This document shows positions 22,288 to 32,409 of a DNA stretch of 64,000 bases, piece by piece. The position numbers were made by a program, and so were the translations under genes. The stretch is from Buddleja alternifolia (lineage: Eukaryota > Streptophyta > Magnoliopsida > Lamiales > Scrophulariaceae): NCBI GenBank assembly GCA_019426215.1, contig CM033393.1, forward strand, positions 8,776,046 to 8,840,045, in the 5' to 3' direction. Each line of letters opens with the position of its first letter. Position 1 is the stretch's first letter. The notes beneath the pieces were generated by a model. It was not told the DNA's origin, did not search any database, and worked only from the letters and a program-made list of their open reading frames with translations.

Positions 22288-23538
22288 TCACCCAATACCA
22301 GTGGTACCCTTAGTAAACATTTGATCGAGGCCTTGTTTAAACTTCACAGTCTTCTTATCTTTTGTAGCCATTTCTCTCAAGGACTCACCTACAGGTACGA
22401 CTTGGTAAACATGATGAATGGTAGAAGAGTGTTTCGTTTCATTAGACAAGTCAAATTTCACCTCTTCTTCTCCAACTTTGAAAGTTAATTTACCATGCTT
22501 AACATCAATAATTGCTCCAGCTGTGGCTAAGAAAGGTCGTCCCAAAATAATGGGGACCTCAGCATCGTTGGCTATGTCCAGTATTATGAAATCGACTGGA
22601 ATGATAAGATTTTTCACCTTGACCAAAATGTTCTCTAAGATGCCTACAGGGTGCTTGACCGAGCGATCCGCCAATTGCAAGGAGATTGTAGTGGGTTTTA
22701 AGTTCGTGAATCCGAGCTCCCTACACACAGATAAGGGCATGAGTGAAACACTAGCACCTAAATCACATAAAGATTTTGAAAAATTCAAATGACCAATAGT
22801 GCAAGGTATAGAGAAACTTCCTGGATCTCTTAGTTTTGGCGGAAGCATGTTTTGTAGAATTGTTGCACATTCCACCGTAGTAGGCATCGTATCATGCTCT
22901 TCCACCTTTCTTTTCTTGGAGATGATCTCTTTAAGAAATTTAGCATAGTTGGGCATTTGTGATAAAACATCTACAAGAGGAATATCAATACGCAATTGTT
23001 TAAAAATATCAAGAAACTTAGCAAATTGCTTATCTAACTTCCCTTTTTGTAATGCAAGTGGAAAAGGGGGCCTTGGTTTGGGTACGGAGGGTTCAGGTGA
23101 AGAATTTCCTGAAATAGGGGAAAACGCCGCGGTGTTGGAGGGTTGAACGCCGCGGTGTTTCACTCTAGTAGGTGCAATGGCATGGTGTTCCTTGGGAAAC
23201 GCTGAGGCATTTGTTCCGGAGTCAGATGCTGCCTCGTTTTCATCCGAACAGTGTGGTGTATCATCCTTTTTACCTCCCAAATCTGAATCGATGAAGTTCT
23301 TTCCACTTTGAAGAGTTATCGCATGAACTTGTTCCCTTGGATTTTTCTCGGTGTCACTTGGTAAAGTTCCTTGAGTTCGTCTTGAAAGCATGTTGGCAAT
23401 TTGCCCAATTTGAGTTTCTAAGTTCTTTAGTGTGACTTCTTGATTTTTTAAGCTCGCCTCTTGTCTCTTGGACATCATTTCTTGAAATTGAAACTTTTGT
23501 GTCGCCTCCGTCATGAACTTTTTCCACACATCTTCCAT
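22288..23538 (-). CDS. Athila-type aspartic protease region (gag-pro, 3' part)
   Basis: 416 codons. Residues 20-50 form a heptad-like helix (repeated NQE/NLE pattern). Residues 90-160 are a low-complexity linker holding copies of a GC-rich palindrome. Residues 241-370 form a retropepsin-like domain: FSIPCTIG, the active-site motif CDLGAS (258-263, with Leu replacing the usual Thr, as is common in Athila), then ILGRPFL as the second flap-side motif. It would cleave the Gag polyprotein inside virus-like particles. The frame continues upstream of this ATG without a stop as far as a single-base shift near 23581-23589, so it was once continuous with gag. It ends after the protease with no reverse transcriptase. 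Confidence 0.85.
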   Translation of the reverse strand: MEDVWKKFMTEATQKFQFQEMMSKRQEASLKNQEVTLKNLETQIGQIANMLSRRTQGTLPSDTEKNPREQVHAITLQSGKNFIDSDLGGKKDDTPHCSDENEAASDSGTNASAFPKEHHAIAPTRVKHRGVQPSNTAAFSPISGNSSPEPSVPKPRPPFPLALQKGKLDKQFAKFLDIFKQLRIDIPLVDVLSQMPNYAKFLKEIISKKRKVEEHDTMPTTVECATILQNMLPPKLRDPGSFSIPCTIGHLNFSKSLCDLGASVSLMPLSVCRELGFTNLKPTTISLQLADRSVKHPVGILENILVKVKNLIIPVDFIILDIANDAEVPIILGRPFLATAGAIIDVKHGKLTFKVGEEEVKFDLSNETKHSSTIHHVYQVVPVGESLREMATKDKKTVKFKQGLDQMFTKGTTGIG

Positions 23539-23551
23539 ATTATTCTTTTTC

Positions 23552-24823
23552 TCAATTTGTTGTGGTTGTTGGAACCCGGGGCCTTTGAAATGGAGGTTGC
23601 TGAAAAACGGGTGGTGGTGGTTTCTCCATATTCATATTTTGGTTCCACGAGAAATTTGGATGATTTCTCCATCCCGGATTGAAAGAGTTCGAGTAGGGAT
23701 TGTTTTGTTGACGACTTGAATTTTCCATGAAGTTAACACTTTCAACCGAGTTCGGTGCCACACATAAATTTCTTTGTAGGCATTCAAAGTTCGTGTGGTC
23801 ACCTCCACAATTCTCACAACCGGCTCGAACATGATTCACCGCACCTTGCATGAGTCCTAAAGCATCTAACCTTTTGTTTAGGGCCTCCAATTGAACGGCT
23901 ACTGTGGAGCTATTCCCAATTTCATACAATCCGGCGGGCTTCTTGGGCAACGTGATTCGTTCGGTTGGCCATTGATAGTTATTCTCGGCCATGAGCTCAA
24001 TTAATGCCCAAGCTTCCTCAGGTGATTTGTTCATGATAGTACCTCCCGCGGCGGCATCTAGATTCGTACGGAGATTCGGTCCCAAACCCAAATAGAAAGT
24101 TTGAACAAGTGTGGGCACGGCTAACCCATGGTGTGGGCATTTCCTCAAAAGTTCCTTAAAACGCTCCCATGCCTCATAAAGTGATTCCCCCTCATATTGA
24201 CGAAAGCTGGTGATTTCATTTTTCATTGCGGCCGTCTTACCCGGTGGAAAATACTTAGACAAAAATTTATCCACCATTTGTTCCCAAGTACGGATAGAGG
24301 CGGTTGGCAAAGAGTTGAACCATTGTTTAGCTTTATCTTTGAGAGAGAATGGGAATAACCGTAAACGTATGGCATCGTCGGTGACCCCGTTGTTCTTGAA
24401 AGTGTGGATAATCTCCATGAATGTTGCTATATGAGCGTGTGGATCATCATGGAGTAAACCGGAGAATTGAACCTGGTTTCCTATCATTTGGATATACCCC
24501 GGCAGGATTTGAAAAGTGTTAGCCTCTACCGGTGGTAGAACAATTGGCCCGGCAGCTCCTTGAATGTTTGGCATCATATAATCCCTCAAAGGGCGTTGTG
24601 GAGGCGCCTCTGGTTGGTTTTGATGGACTCGAAGATTTGCAAGTTCCCGACGAACTGCTTCTTCTAAGATAGTGGGATCTATGTGAATAGGAGGAGGATT
24701 CAGATTTGGATCCATTGTGGCTTGATAATGTTGAGCCTCTCTTTGTAGTCTTACCCCTCGAGTAAACGTTCGTTCAATTTCAGGGTCCAACTCCGCTAGT
24801 CCCACTCGACTAGTACGGGTCAT
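23552..24823 (-). CDS. Athila-type Gag capsid/nucleocapsid (gag-pro, 5' part)
   Basis: 423 codons. Residues 125-265 match the retrotransposon gag domain: LRLFPFSLKDKAKQWFNSL (153-171), FLSKYFPPGKT, ESLYEAWERFKELLRKCPHH (213-232) and the LDAAAGG block. A zinc knuckle CENCGGDHTNFEC (336-348) has C-x2-C-x3-H-x4-C spacing, and an Asn/Pro/Gln-rich tail follows. Gag forms the particle that packages element RNA. The last residues before the stop at 23552 are read in the wrong frame after a one-base insertion, so the true product was a Gag-protease fusion. The ATG at 24823 lies about 110 bp downstream of the primer site, a normal leader length. Confidence 0.9.
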   Translation of the reverse strand: MTRTSRVGLAELDPEIERTFTRGVRLQREAQHYQATMDPNLNPPPIHIDPTILEEAVRRELANLRVHQNQPEAPPQRPLRDYMMPNIQGAAGPIVLPPVEANTFQILPGYIQMIGNQVQFSGLLHDDPHAHIATFMEIIHTFKNNGVTDDAIRLRLFPFSLKDKAKQWFNSLPTASIRTWEQMVDKFLSKYFPPGKTAAMKNEITSFRQYEGESLYEAWERFKELLRKCPHHGLAVPTLVQTFYLGLGPNLRTNLDAAAGGTIMNKSPEEAWALIELMAENNYQWPTERITLPKKPAGLYEIGNSSTVAVQLEALNKRLDALGLMQGAVNHVRAGCENCGGDHTNFECLQRNLCVAPNSVESVNFMENSSRQQNNPYSNSFNPGWRNHPNFSWNQNMNMEKPPPPVFQQPPFQRPRVPTTTTN

Positions 24824-24934
24824 GCACTAACCGAGATCAACCTTACACAAAGAAAGACACACAAATTAAAAACAAAAGAAATGATCTAAGCTCAGAAAGA
24901 ATAAGGGAATCTCAATATTAGATAAAAATAGTTA

Positions 24935-24952
24935 TCCCCGGCAACGGCGCCA
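24935..24952 (-). promoter_or_regulatory. tRNA-Asp primer-binding site
   Basis: The minus strand reads TGGCGCCGTTGCCGGGGA, complementary to the 3' end of plant tRNA-Asp, the primer typical of Athila. It lies 6 bases inside the 5' LTR, separated by AGTTTT-type spacer. Confidence 0.85.
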
Positions 24953-24958
24953 AAAACT

Positions 24959-26524
24959 TGACACGACAAAGTCCTAGCAAGAGAACTAGGTCGCGTAAGT
25001 AGTAAAGTGGATTTCTAAGTCCGGGGTTATCGTATCCGCAGGGACAACTATAATCTAAGTACCAAGACTACTATATTACTCAATTCTAAGTTAAATCGGT
25101 CGATAGAAAGGTTGATTAACTAATTAATAAATACTAGAAAATAAACTAAGGCAACGTCACACCAAATAAAGGGAGGAAACAATAGAGAGAAGCGATCAAG
25201 GCACATGGTTCAACCGATTATGCATTTAGATTGTGATTTAGGTTCTATTGGATTATTAGATTGATTTAGCTAAGGCGAAATTCCCTAACGTACGTACTAC
25301 CCAATCTCTTGGCATAGCAACCCTACCCTTGGTAATGATTTCCTATATATCTCTATATGAAAACCCGATTAACGAGGATGCATTTAAGGTCTAGGAATCC
25401 CCCACGTGAATGGAAAGCCACCTAAAGAAACCGAGTCTATCTCTAGTCGGTTTAACTATAGGGTATTCAATGTTTATATCTTCCCTAGGTTATTATCTCT
25501 CGATCTCTAACCTAGGCATTTTATCAAACACTTGGTGATCAAGCAAATGTAGCATTGAGATCAAATATTGAATACATAGCTAAAACCAAAATTAATCCAA
25601 TAAACACCAACAAATCAACAATCAAAATAACATAAACGGCCTATCCATGGCCTCAATCAAACAAGTTTAGCTCATATTCATGTCAAAAGTGCAAATATAA
25701 ATCATACAAGTCATAGGAGATTTGAACAAATTCAAGAAACAAATATGTAAAAACTCCCTAATTCCTGTAGAGATGTGGATTCCTTGTTGAATTCTCCATG
25801 TTTTGACCTTTAATCTTCTCTTCTAAGCTCTCCCTCTCTCTATTTTCGTGTGGTTGCTGATATCCAAGGTGAGTTAGGGTAAAAAATGGCTAAAAAGGGT
25901 ATTTATAGGCCAACCCACTGCCGCGAACGCCGCGGCGTTCGCTTGTTGAATGCCTCGGCGTTCGAGGATGAACGCCTCGGCGTTCGTCCCCTGCTGCTCC
26001 AGCCAATTTTGGTAAACTTCGCATAACTTTCTCTACCGATGTCGGAATTCACTGATTAAAGTTGCTGTAGAATCCTAAAACAAAGATCTACAACTCTCCA
26101 GAAGACACTAGGGCCGAAATCAAACGATAAAGATGACAAAATTGTCTAACAAGTCACTGAATGAGAAAACTCCATCGTAAGACGTCTCTTTCGATGACGT
26201 TTTCACCTCCTTCCCTACATATCTGATCTTTGTCTTCAACATAAGAAATGTACCTTTGCCTCTTAGCTTTCCATTGGTAAATCAAGTGTGTAATTTGGAC
26301 ATGGGTAGAGAACTCTATTCAATAAACTCTATCACTGCGCAGACAGTTTGTATCTTTATGCATGATTTACCTTCAATCCTCGTTCTTTTCCTCCAAATGT
26401 TATGTTATTCTACAAAATATGAGAAGACAAGGATCAAAGCATCATATGTGATCAAATTATCAAGAAAACAATCAAAACTAAGTCGATAAACGGGGGAAAA
26501 CTAGTGTAAAAATAACATATATCA
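24959..26524 (-). repeat. 5' LTR of the Athila-like element
   Basis: 1566-bp terminal repeat, TG...CA, near-identical to 19128-20697. It carries the promoter for minus-strand transcription and a GC-rich minisatellite at about 25923-25987. Confidence 0.9.
25898..25909 (-). promoter_or_regulatory. TATA box of the Athila-like 5' LTR
   Basis: CCTATAAATACC on the minus strand, about 940 bp from the inner end of the LTR. The same site occurs in the 3' LTR near 20065-20080. It is the best core-promoter candidate in the LTR; the GC-rich palindromes lie just upstream of it. Confidence 0.6.
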
Positions 26525-26529
26525 AGCAG

Positions 26530-27215
26530 CGACGAGAGTTGAAGAAGACTTCTCAATCTATGAAGAAAGTTCAGTGTCGAGTCAACGTCTAAGGTACAAG
26601 ATTTCACCTGAATGTATTTTCAAGTCCAGAAGAAATTAGATGCAATATTTAATAACGTGCATTTACTCAACAATATTAAATTTTAATTGTATTAAATGCT
26701 GATAAGAATTTTAAATGTGATAAGTACTTCAACGTACGGATTGGACCTCTCTGATTAGACTATTAGAAATCACTAGTCAGCCACATCCTTTTTGCAGTAG
26801 AATTTCAGGGAAAAGACAAGGCAAGTTTTTCATGCGCATGAAGTGAAGTCCATGCGTCTCACATATGACACATAAATATTTTACCAAAATATCTATAAAT
26901 AGGACCTCCAAGCAGCATTCAAATTGTTTGTCACAAGTGGCATAAAGGTCTAGAGGATTTGGGGGGAGGGGGGGGGGGGGGGGGGGAAGACCATTTTGAT
27001 CTTTTCAAAAACCTTTAAATGGCTTTGATAAAAATGATTTGCACAAATTATTTTAGTAAGATGACTGCAAATAAGCCGAATTAGCTCTTCAACTTAACAC
27101 AATCAATACTTATTAGGAAATCTCATGTTAAATGTTTTAATATTAAGAAGATAAGATTTTATATTAGACCCCAAAAGAATGTAAGTTTATACTTTCATAG
27201 AAAATCTGTATAAGA
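26530..27215 (+). mobile_element. Sirevirus-type LTR pieces, rearranged
   Basis: The LTR interrupted at 19127 continues here, including CTATAAATAGG (about 26896), matching the TATA region at 40600. At about 26928 the sequence changes to a reversed LTR 3' end (TGTTTGTCACAAGTGGCATA, then GGTCTAGAGG and a long G run), comparable with 59113-59165. At 27113 another forward LTR start appears (TTAGGAAATCTCATGTTAAA). So at least three LTR pieces are joined before the CACTA end at 27216. Confidence 0.6.
26961..26986 (+). repeat. G homopolymer (G6-A-G18)
   Basis: Simple run of G at the position corresponding to the terminal hairpin of Sirevirus-type LTRs. Length is likely unstable in assemblies. Confidence 0.85.
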
Positions 27216-27235
27216 CACTACCACAAAAAAGTCCT

Positions 27236-27515
27236 ATTACAGCGGTTTTGAAAAACTGCTATAATAGGGAAACTCGGTTCGGACCTATGATAGCGGTTCG
27301 GGTCATGTGATGTCAGAATTTTTTTTTTTTAAAAAAATTGGATACGACAGCGGTTCAATCGAACTGCTGTCATAAACCCGTCTATGACAGCGGTTTGACT
27401 GAACCGCTGTCATAAAAAAAAAAAATTACATGTGACAGCGGTTCGGGCCGAACCGCTGTCACAAAGTTACATATGATAGCGGTTCGTGGTCGAACCGCTG
27501 TCATAGGGGGCCGGG
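27236..27515. repeat. CACTA A subterminal palindromic repeats
   Basis: At least six copies of an ACAGCGGTTCGG-type word with its complement, arranged head-to-head (for example near 27430-27465 and 27473-27505). In CACTA elements such arrays bind the accessory transposition protein at the ends. Confidence 0.75.
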
Positions 27516-27539
27516 TTTTCTTAACCCGGCCTCCCCCCT

Positions 27540-28310
27540 TCTTCTCTCACACTCACTCTCTCTCTCTCTCAACTCTCTCACTATTACACCCCCCCACACC
27601 ACCACCACCATCACCACCTCTCTCTCTCTCGCGCTCTCTCTCGGTCTCTCTCTCTCGGTTTCTCTCTCTCTCTCTCGATCTATTTCTCTCTCTCTACTCG
27701 ACCTCTCGCCACCGACATCTGCCGCCGTCCGCCACCGACATTCGCCGCCGTCCGCTCCTCCCCTCTTTCGGTATCTCTCTCTCTCTCTCTTTCTAGATAT
27801 ATATATATATATATGTGCATATATATGTATATATTCTATATATATATTTAACTCTTTATATATATATATATACACAAGGATCGCCGCCGCCGCTGTCGTC
27901 GCCCACCTCCGCCGCCGCCGCCGCCGACCACCGCCATTTAGTGGGTACATTGTTTTAGATAAATATATCTATATATATACACACACACACAGATAGAGTA
28001 TAGAGTTAAATATTTGTGTATGTGTGGGTGTATGTATATATGGGTGTATGTATATATATTTATGTATGTGTGGGTATATGTATATTTGTGTATATGTGGG
28101 TGTATATATTTATATTTGTGTATGTGTGAGTGTATGTATATATATATATATATATATTTGTGTATGTGTGTGTGTATGTATATTTGTGTATATGTGGGTG
28201 TATGTAGATATTTGTGTATGTGTGGGTGTATGTATATTTGTGTATATGTGAGTGTATGTATATATATTTGTGTATGTGTGGGTGTATGTATATTTGTGTA
28301 TATTCTTGAG
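27540..28310 (+). repeat. CT/GCC-rich leader and GTATATGTGGGTGTAT minisatellite
   Basis: 27540-27790 is dominated by CTCTCT runs, 27885-27940 by GCC repeats, and 28010-28310 by a ~16-24-bp TGTATATGTGGGTG-type minisatellite. The mirror arrangement occurs in element B (57455-58060), so it is a family feature of the 5' leader. Long open frames here arise from simple repeats. Confidence 0.7.
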
Positions 28311-29159
28311 ATTTGCCAATTTATTGAAAAATTTAAGGGAAATAGGGATTTGACTGAATTTAGTATTAATTTGGGTTAGTCGGGTGTTAATTACGTTTGA
28401 TTTGAGATTAAATTGTGGTTATTTTGTGGGTTAGGGTACATTGATCCAACTGGTAATCTATATTTATATTTAGTTGTTGAAAATATGATGTTTTATGTGA
28501 TTTATGTGATCCGACTGGTGATCAATATTTGTAGTTGTTGGAAATATGATGCTTTATGTGATCCAACTGGTGATCAATATATATTTATAAAATGTTGCTT
28601 TATTTTTAATTTTATGTGATTTATGTGATCCAACTGGTGATCAATATTTGTAGTTGATTGAAATATGATGTTTTATGTGATCCAACTGGTGATCAATATT
28701 TTCGTATAGTAAGATCGACATTTTGGGTTTGTTGTGGGTGAAAGATTAGAATATTGGGTTTGTTGTGGTTGAAAGATACGAATTTTGTTGGTTGCAAGTT
28801 TGGGGAAAGATTAAGTCGAGAACTTGGTAGAAATTTTTGCGTCGATACTCTGCCGAATTTTTTCTAGGATAACGGGAAATAAATTAAAATTAAAACAATT
28901 GAATTAATTTTGCGTCGATACTCTGCCGAATTTTTTGCGTCGATACTCTGCCGATTTTAGCGGATCGTAAGATCCAAATTTTGTTGGTTGCAACTTACCC
29001 GGGTGAAGATTAAGTCGAGAGCTTGGTAGAAATTTTGGCGTTGTTACTCTGCCGATTTTTCTCTAGAATAATGGAAAATAAATTAAAATGAAAATTATTT
29101 AATTAATTCAACTATCAACTAATGATAAAATTGTTTAATTTAATTAATTTAGAATCAAA

Positions 29160-29558
29160 ATGGATCGAAGTTGGATTTTAGCGGATCGTATGTCGGAATA
29201 GTATGAGAAAGGGGTGAAAGAGTTCATAAAGTTTGCGGTTGAGCATGCACCAGATCCAACTAGGATCACTTGCCTGTGTTTACGTTGTTGTTTTGGAAAG
29301 AGAATTAGTCCACGTGAGTTGGAAGATCATTTGGTGTGTAATGGAATTGATAAAAGCTACACACGTTGGACAAGACACGGTGAAAGCAGTGTCACGTCGG
29401 ATGATTTGGGTGGTACATCATATCTATCACAGGATTTCAACATGAATGATTATGAGCCTGATCGTTTGGAGGAGATGTCAAATGTGATAGAGGAGATGAC
29501 AAGTGATTCAAAGACACCACTGTATAGTGGTAGTAAATTCATTATAGCGGTAGGATAA
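29160..29558 (+). pseudogene. TNP2-type CACTA transposase fragment (N-terminus only)
   Basis: From the ATG at 29160 the sequence matches the first ~145 residues of the element B transposase: MDRSWILADRMSE, then the CxxC-rich association domain (CLRCCFGKRISPRELEDHL). A TAG replaces the Gln codon at 29199-29201, a dozen codons are deleted near 29492, and homology ends at the GSKF codons about 29538, where the sequence jumps to the region just before the accessory gene. No catalytic part remains. Confidence 0.85.
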
Positions 29559-29690
29559 TTACGTTCTAGAATAATGGATATGAACCTAACTGTTGTATTT
29601 ATTACTTCTATTTTAAAATTATTATTGCCAAATGAATCTATCAAATTTATATGAATCTAACTTCTGTATTTTTTTGGCTTTTGTAGGTCA

Positions 29691-30458
29691 ATGGCTTCAG
29701 ATCCTGCTGGTAGTTTTCCCGAGTATGATATATATGGATCAGATAGCCGTCATGAGGCGGAGATACAGAGAGGTGTTACGACTATGAAAAAAGTTATCAA
29801 TGCCAGAAGTAAAGGCATAAGGCTACCTGACGGCTGGAATGACAGAGGTCAGGCAGTTAACCCAAACAAATCAATATTTGTTGGTTATATAGGTGTGCAG
29901 GCTCGGCAGAAGGTGTCGATTACCATGAGTGATTGGCGAAAAGTCCCGTCACCAATAAAAAAAACATTTGGGATGAAATGAAGGTAATTTGGATATTATC
30001 ATACTTGTAAGTGTTAATGTATTATCATATTCTCTAAATTATAATTTTATATATACTTTGTTGTTTGTTTTTTGTAGTTGGCATTTGATATTGATGAAAG
30101 TAGACAAAAGTACGTACTAGGAGAAGTTGGGAAGCTAGCACATAGCTTTAGGAGCTACTTGAGTAGAAAGTGGGTGCGAGATGATGTTGGAAACATTAAT
30201 GACAATCCACCCCCACAATATGAGATATCTCAAGCCGATTGGACAACATTTTTAGTTGTTCGCTTAGATGAACGTTTTCAGGTAGCTAGTCATTTTAATT
30301 TACGATTTCATTTGTTGGTTATTGCGTTTATATTTAGTTAATAATTTGATAATGTAATAAACAGAAACTAAGTAGGGAAAATCAGGAAAGAGCAAAGGAA
30401 CCTGAATATCCTTACCAGAAAGCGAGTCTTGGACATGCTCTTGTGGAGCAAATGGAGG
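29691..30458 (+). pseudogene. CACTA accessory gene, exons 1-3 (broken)
   Basis: Three exon-like blocks align with exons 1-3 of the accessory gene of element B: 29691-29984 (ATG after a TTTTGTAG acceptor), 30078-30281 and about 30365-30458, each with matching splice borders (AAG|GTAATTT, CAG|GTAGCTAG, GAG|GTATGTAG). One A is lost in the A-run near 29960, shifting the frame at the end of exon 1. Exons 4-12 are absent because another element tip begins at 30466. Confidence 0.75.
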
Positions 30459-30465
30459 TATGTAG

Positions 30466-31469
30466 CACTAGTACAGAAAAGGCCTGTTACTGCGATTTTA
30501 ACCGCTGTAATACGTATCGCTGTAATTGGTATGTTTACTATTACAGCGGTTTTTAACCGCTGCAAAATGAGACCGCTGTAACAGAATACAGCGGTTCGGT
30601 AACGAACCGCTGTAACAGGTTCATTGTTACAGCGGTTCAGCAAGGCACCACTGTAATAGTGAACTTGTTACAGCGGTTCGGCCACGAACCGCTGTAACAG
30701 GTTCGATTTTTTTTTTTAATTATAATTTCAGCTAGCTGTATCCTTCCCACAAGCTCAAAATTCAACTCATCAATAACACATAAAACAAACCAATTGCTCA
30801 ACAGAAACAACAAATTAAAATCCAAAATTAATTTCATTCACCAAATAATAATCTCCAATAATTACAAATGATAACGAGTTTACAATAAACCAATATAAAC
30901 TAATCACCACTTTTAAATCAAATAAAAATTTACAATAATTTACAACTTACACCGCCGGCATATCAAAAGCGAATTTAAAAATGTATTGTGCCAATTCAGA
31001 ACGTGCTTCATCAAGTTGTGCTATAGTGTAAGAGGCGTACTGACAATCAGCAAAGTACTGCAAGACAAATATTAAAATCCAGCAAAAATGTTTAATAACT
31101 TAAAATGGACATTAGAATTTGATTAATATTAATTAGGATTATGCATACCGTCGGTGGGATTATAGATTCTCCGTGTCTAATAATATCGTTCATGAATTTC
31201 ATGACGAAGAAGCCACAATCCATGTCATTTATTTGAATGGGGCACTACAAATTAAATTCAAATCAAAATTGTATTAGAACAAATAACTTTTATACGAATA
31301 ATTTCTTGAAACTATAATTAAAATAATATAATTACACTAACCTTTATACAACTCCATTTACAGGCCTTGTTTTTTGATTTGATCTTTTGGCTGTTGTTAT
31401 TTGCTCGAAACATCAACACAACGCTGTTAAAAACATCAAAAATCAAGGAAATATGTCAATATCAAGCAA

Positions 31470-31500
<31 letters not shown>

Positions 31501-31968
31501 CTAGTTATAATATATATACTTTAAACTTAATATTAAATATAATGGACATTTAATTGAATGATAAAACTTACTGATTGATCGTATCTTTCATATCACGTCG
31601 ATTATTTGGATCACCGCCGTACATAGAATCCAAATAATAAACGATCTCTTTAATTGGATCAATCACGAGCAACAACCAATGTCCCCTAATCAGCATATTC
31701 AAAAGATAAATTTAAAATTAGTTATCCCTATGTAACAAATTTTACAAAATAACAATGTGTCTTTAGTAGATCACCCGGAGTTGTAAGGTGCAATAAACAA
31801 CTTCCCCTCCAATTGTGCACTAGCTATCATAGTATTTGCTATATATTGAGATTGGTCAACACGCTGAAGGGGAGTAATTCCTGCTCCCGCAGATATAGAA
31901 TGTGGGCTAAGGAACCCGAATTTATTTTGTTTTTGTTCGGGGACCACGTGATTAACCCACAAACACCT
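30466..31968 (-). mobile_element. CACTA element C, truncated left part
   Basis: Begins CACTAGTACAGAAAAGGCC at 30466, immediately after TAG (30463-30465) in intron 3 of element A, which looks like insertion into A. Subterminal palindromes (ACAGCGGTT...AACCGCTGTAAC) occupy 30480-30705. Exons 8-12 of an accessory/Ulp1 gene follow on the minus strand. At about 31968, in the middle of the exon 8 start, the sequence switches to a CT-rich leader in the opposite sense. No matching right tip was found, so the element is incomplete. Confidence 0.75.
30947..31968 (-). pseudogene. CACTA accessory gene, Ulp1 protease exons 8-12 (partial)
   Basis: On the minus strand, blocks correspond to exons 8-12 of the element B gene: exon 8 with FGFLSPHSIS (around 31880), exon 9 with GHWLLLVIDP and YYLDS, exon 11 with QINDMDCGFFVMKFM, and exon 12 ending in TAA at 30947. 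The His, Asp, Gln and Cys of a Ulp1-type cysteine protease are all readable. The 5' half of the gene is missing and the sequence diverges clearly from element B, so this belongs to a different CACTA family member. Confidence 0.7.
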
Positions 31969-32400
31969 ACAATCGACACCACCACCACAATCCGCCGCCG
32001 CCCCGGCCTCTCGATTTTTCTCTTTCATTCTCTATCTCTCTACTCGATCTCTCTCTCTATGCTCTACTCTCTCTCTCTCTCTATACTCTCTCTCTCTCAC
32101 TCTCAAGCTAACCCCGCCCCCGTCCCGTCGCCACCACCTCGACCACCATCCCAAACCGCCGCCGCCGTCGCCGTCCCTACCCACCATACACTCCTCCTCT
32201 CTCTCTTTATAGGTATATATATATATATATACGTTTATATATGTTATGTTATATATATATATTATGTATATATTTTAGGTTTATGTTTGTATATAGGTGT
32301 TGGGGTTTTGTGATTTAATTTATATAATGTTGGTTATGTGTTAATTTCTTGTTTGTTATATATTAATGTTATGTTAATTAGGATTTTGTGATGTATATAA
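31969..32400 (+). other. CACTA-type CT/GCC-rich leader fragment in opposite sense
   Basis: CACCACCAC, CCGCCGCCG, long CTCTCT runs and a TATATATACG stretch resemble the 5' leader of element A (27540-27960) in the plus direction, whereas element C is coded on the minus strand. It is probably a piece of another CACTA copy or an inverted part of C. No gene. Confidence 0.5.
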
Positions 32401-32409
32401 AATTGGTGC

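Larger units (their letters stand above)
19128..26524 (-). mobile_element. Complete non-autonomous Athila-like LTR retrotransposon (gag-protease only)
   Basis: Two direct LTRs (19128-20697 and 24959-26524) begin TGACACGACAAA and end CATATATCA. The 5-bp duplication AGCAG flanks the element exactly (19123-19127 and 26525-26529). The minus-strand order is 5' LTR (right), tRNA-Asp primer site, gag, protease, ~1.6 kb of non-coding DNA, polypurine tract, 3' LTR (left). Gag and protease resemble Athila, but reverse transcriptase, RNase H, integrase and env-like regions are absent, so it must rely on enzymes from elsewhere. The LTRs differ by only about twenty changes by eye, pointing to a fairly recent insertion. 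Confidence 0.9.
27216..30465 (+). mobile_element. CACTA element A, internally deleted and truncated
   Basis: Begins CACTACCACAAAAAAGTCC at 27216, identical over its first 19 bases to the right tip of CACTA element B read in reverse. Subterminal palindromes of the type ACAGCGGTT...AACCGCTGT fill 27236-27515. A CT-rich and GCC-rich leader (27540-27945), a TATATGTGGGTG minisatellite, the start of a TNP2-type gene and three exons of the accessory gene follow on the plus strand. Compared with element B, about 2.9 kb of TNP2 is missing. The element stops inside intron 3 of the accessory gene, where another CACTA tip begins at 30466. Confidence 0.8.

Noticed and set aside
20429..26489. Identical 77-codon frames at 20429 and 26256
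   Set aside because: They are the same position in the two LTRs of one element. Identity reflects LTR duplication, not a conserved protein.
27473..28379. Open frames of 107-149 codons in the CT/GCC-rich and TATATGTG regions
   Set aside because: The translations are Ser/Leu, Arg/Glu or Tyr/Cys/Val simple repeats produced by microsatellites in all frames.
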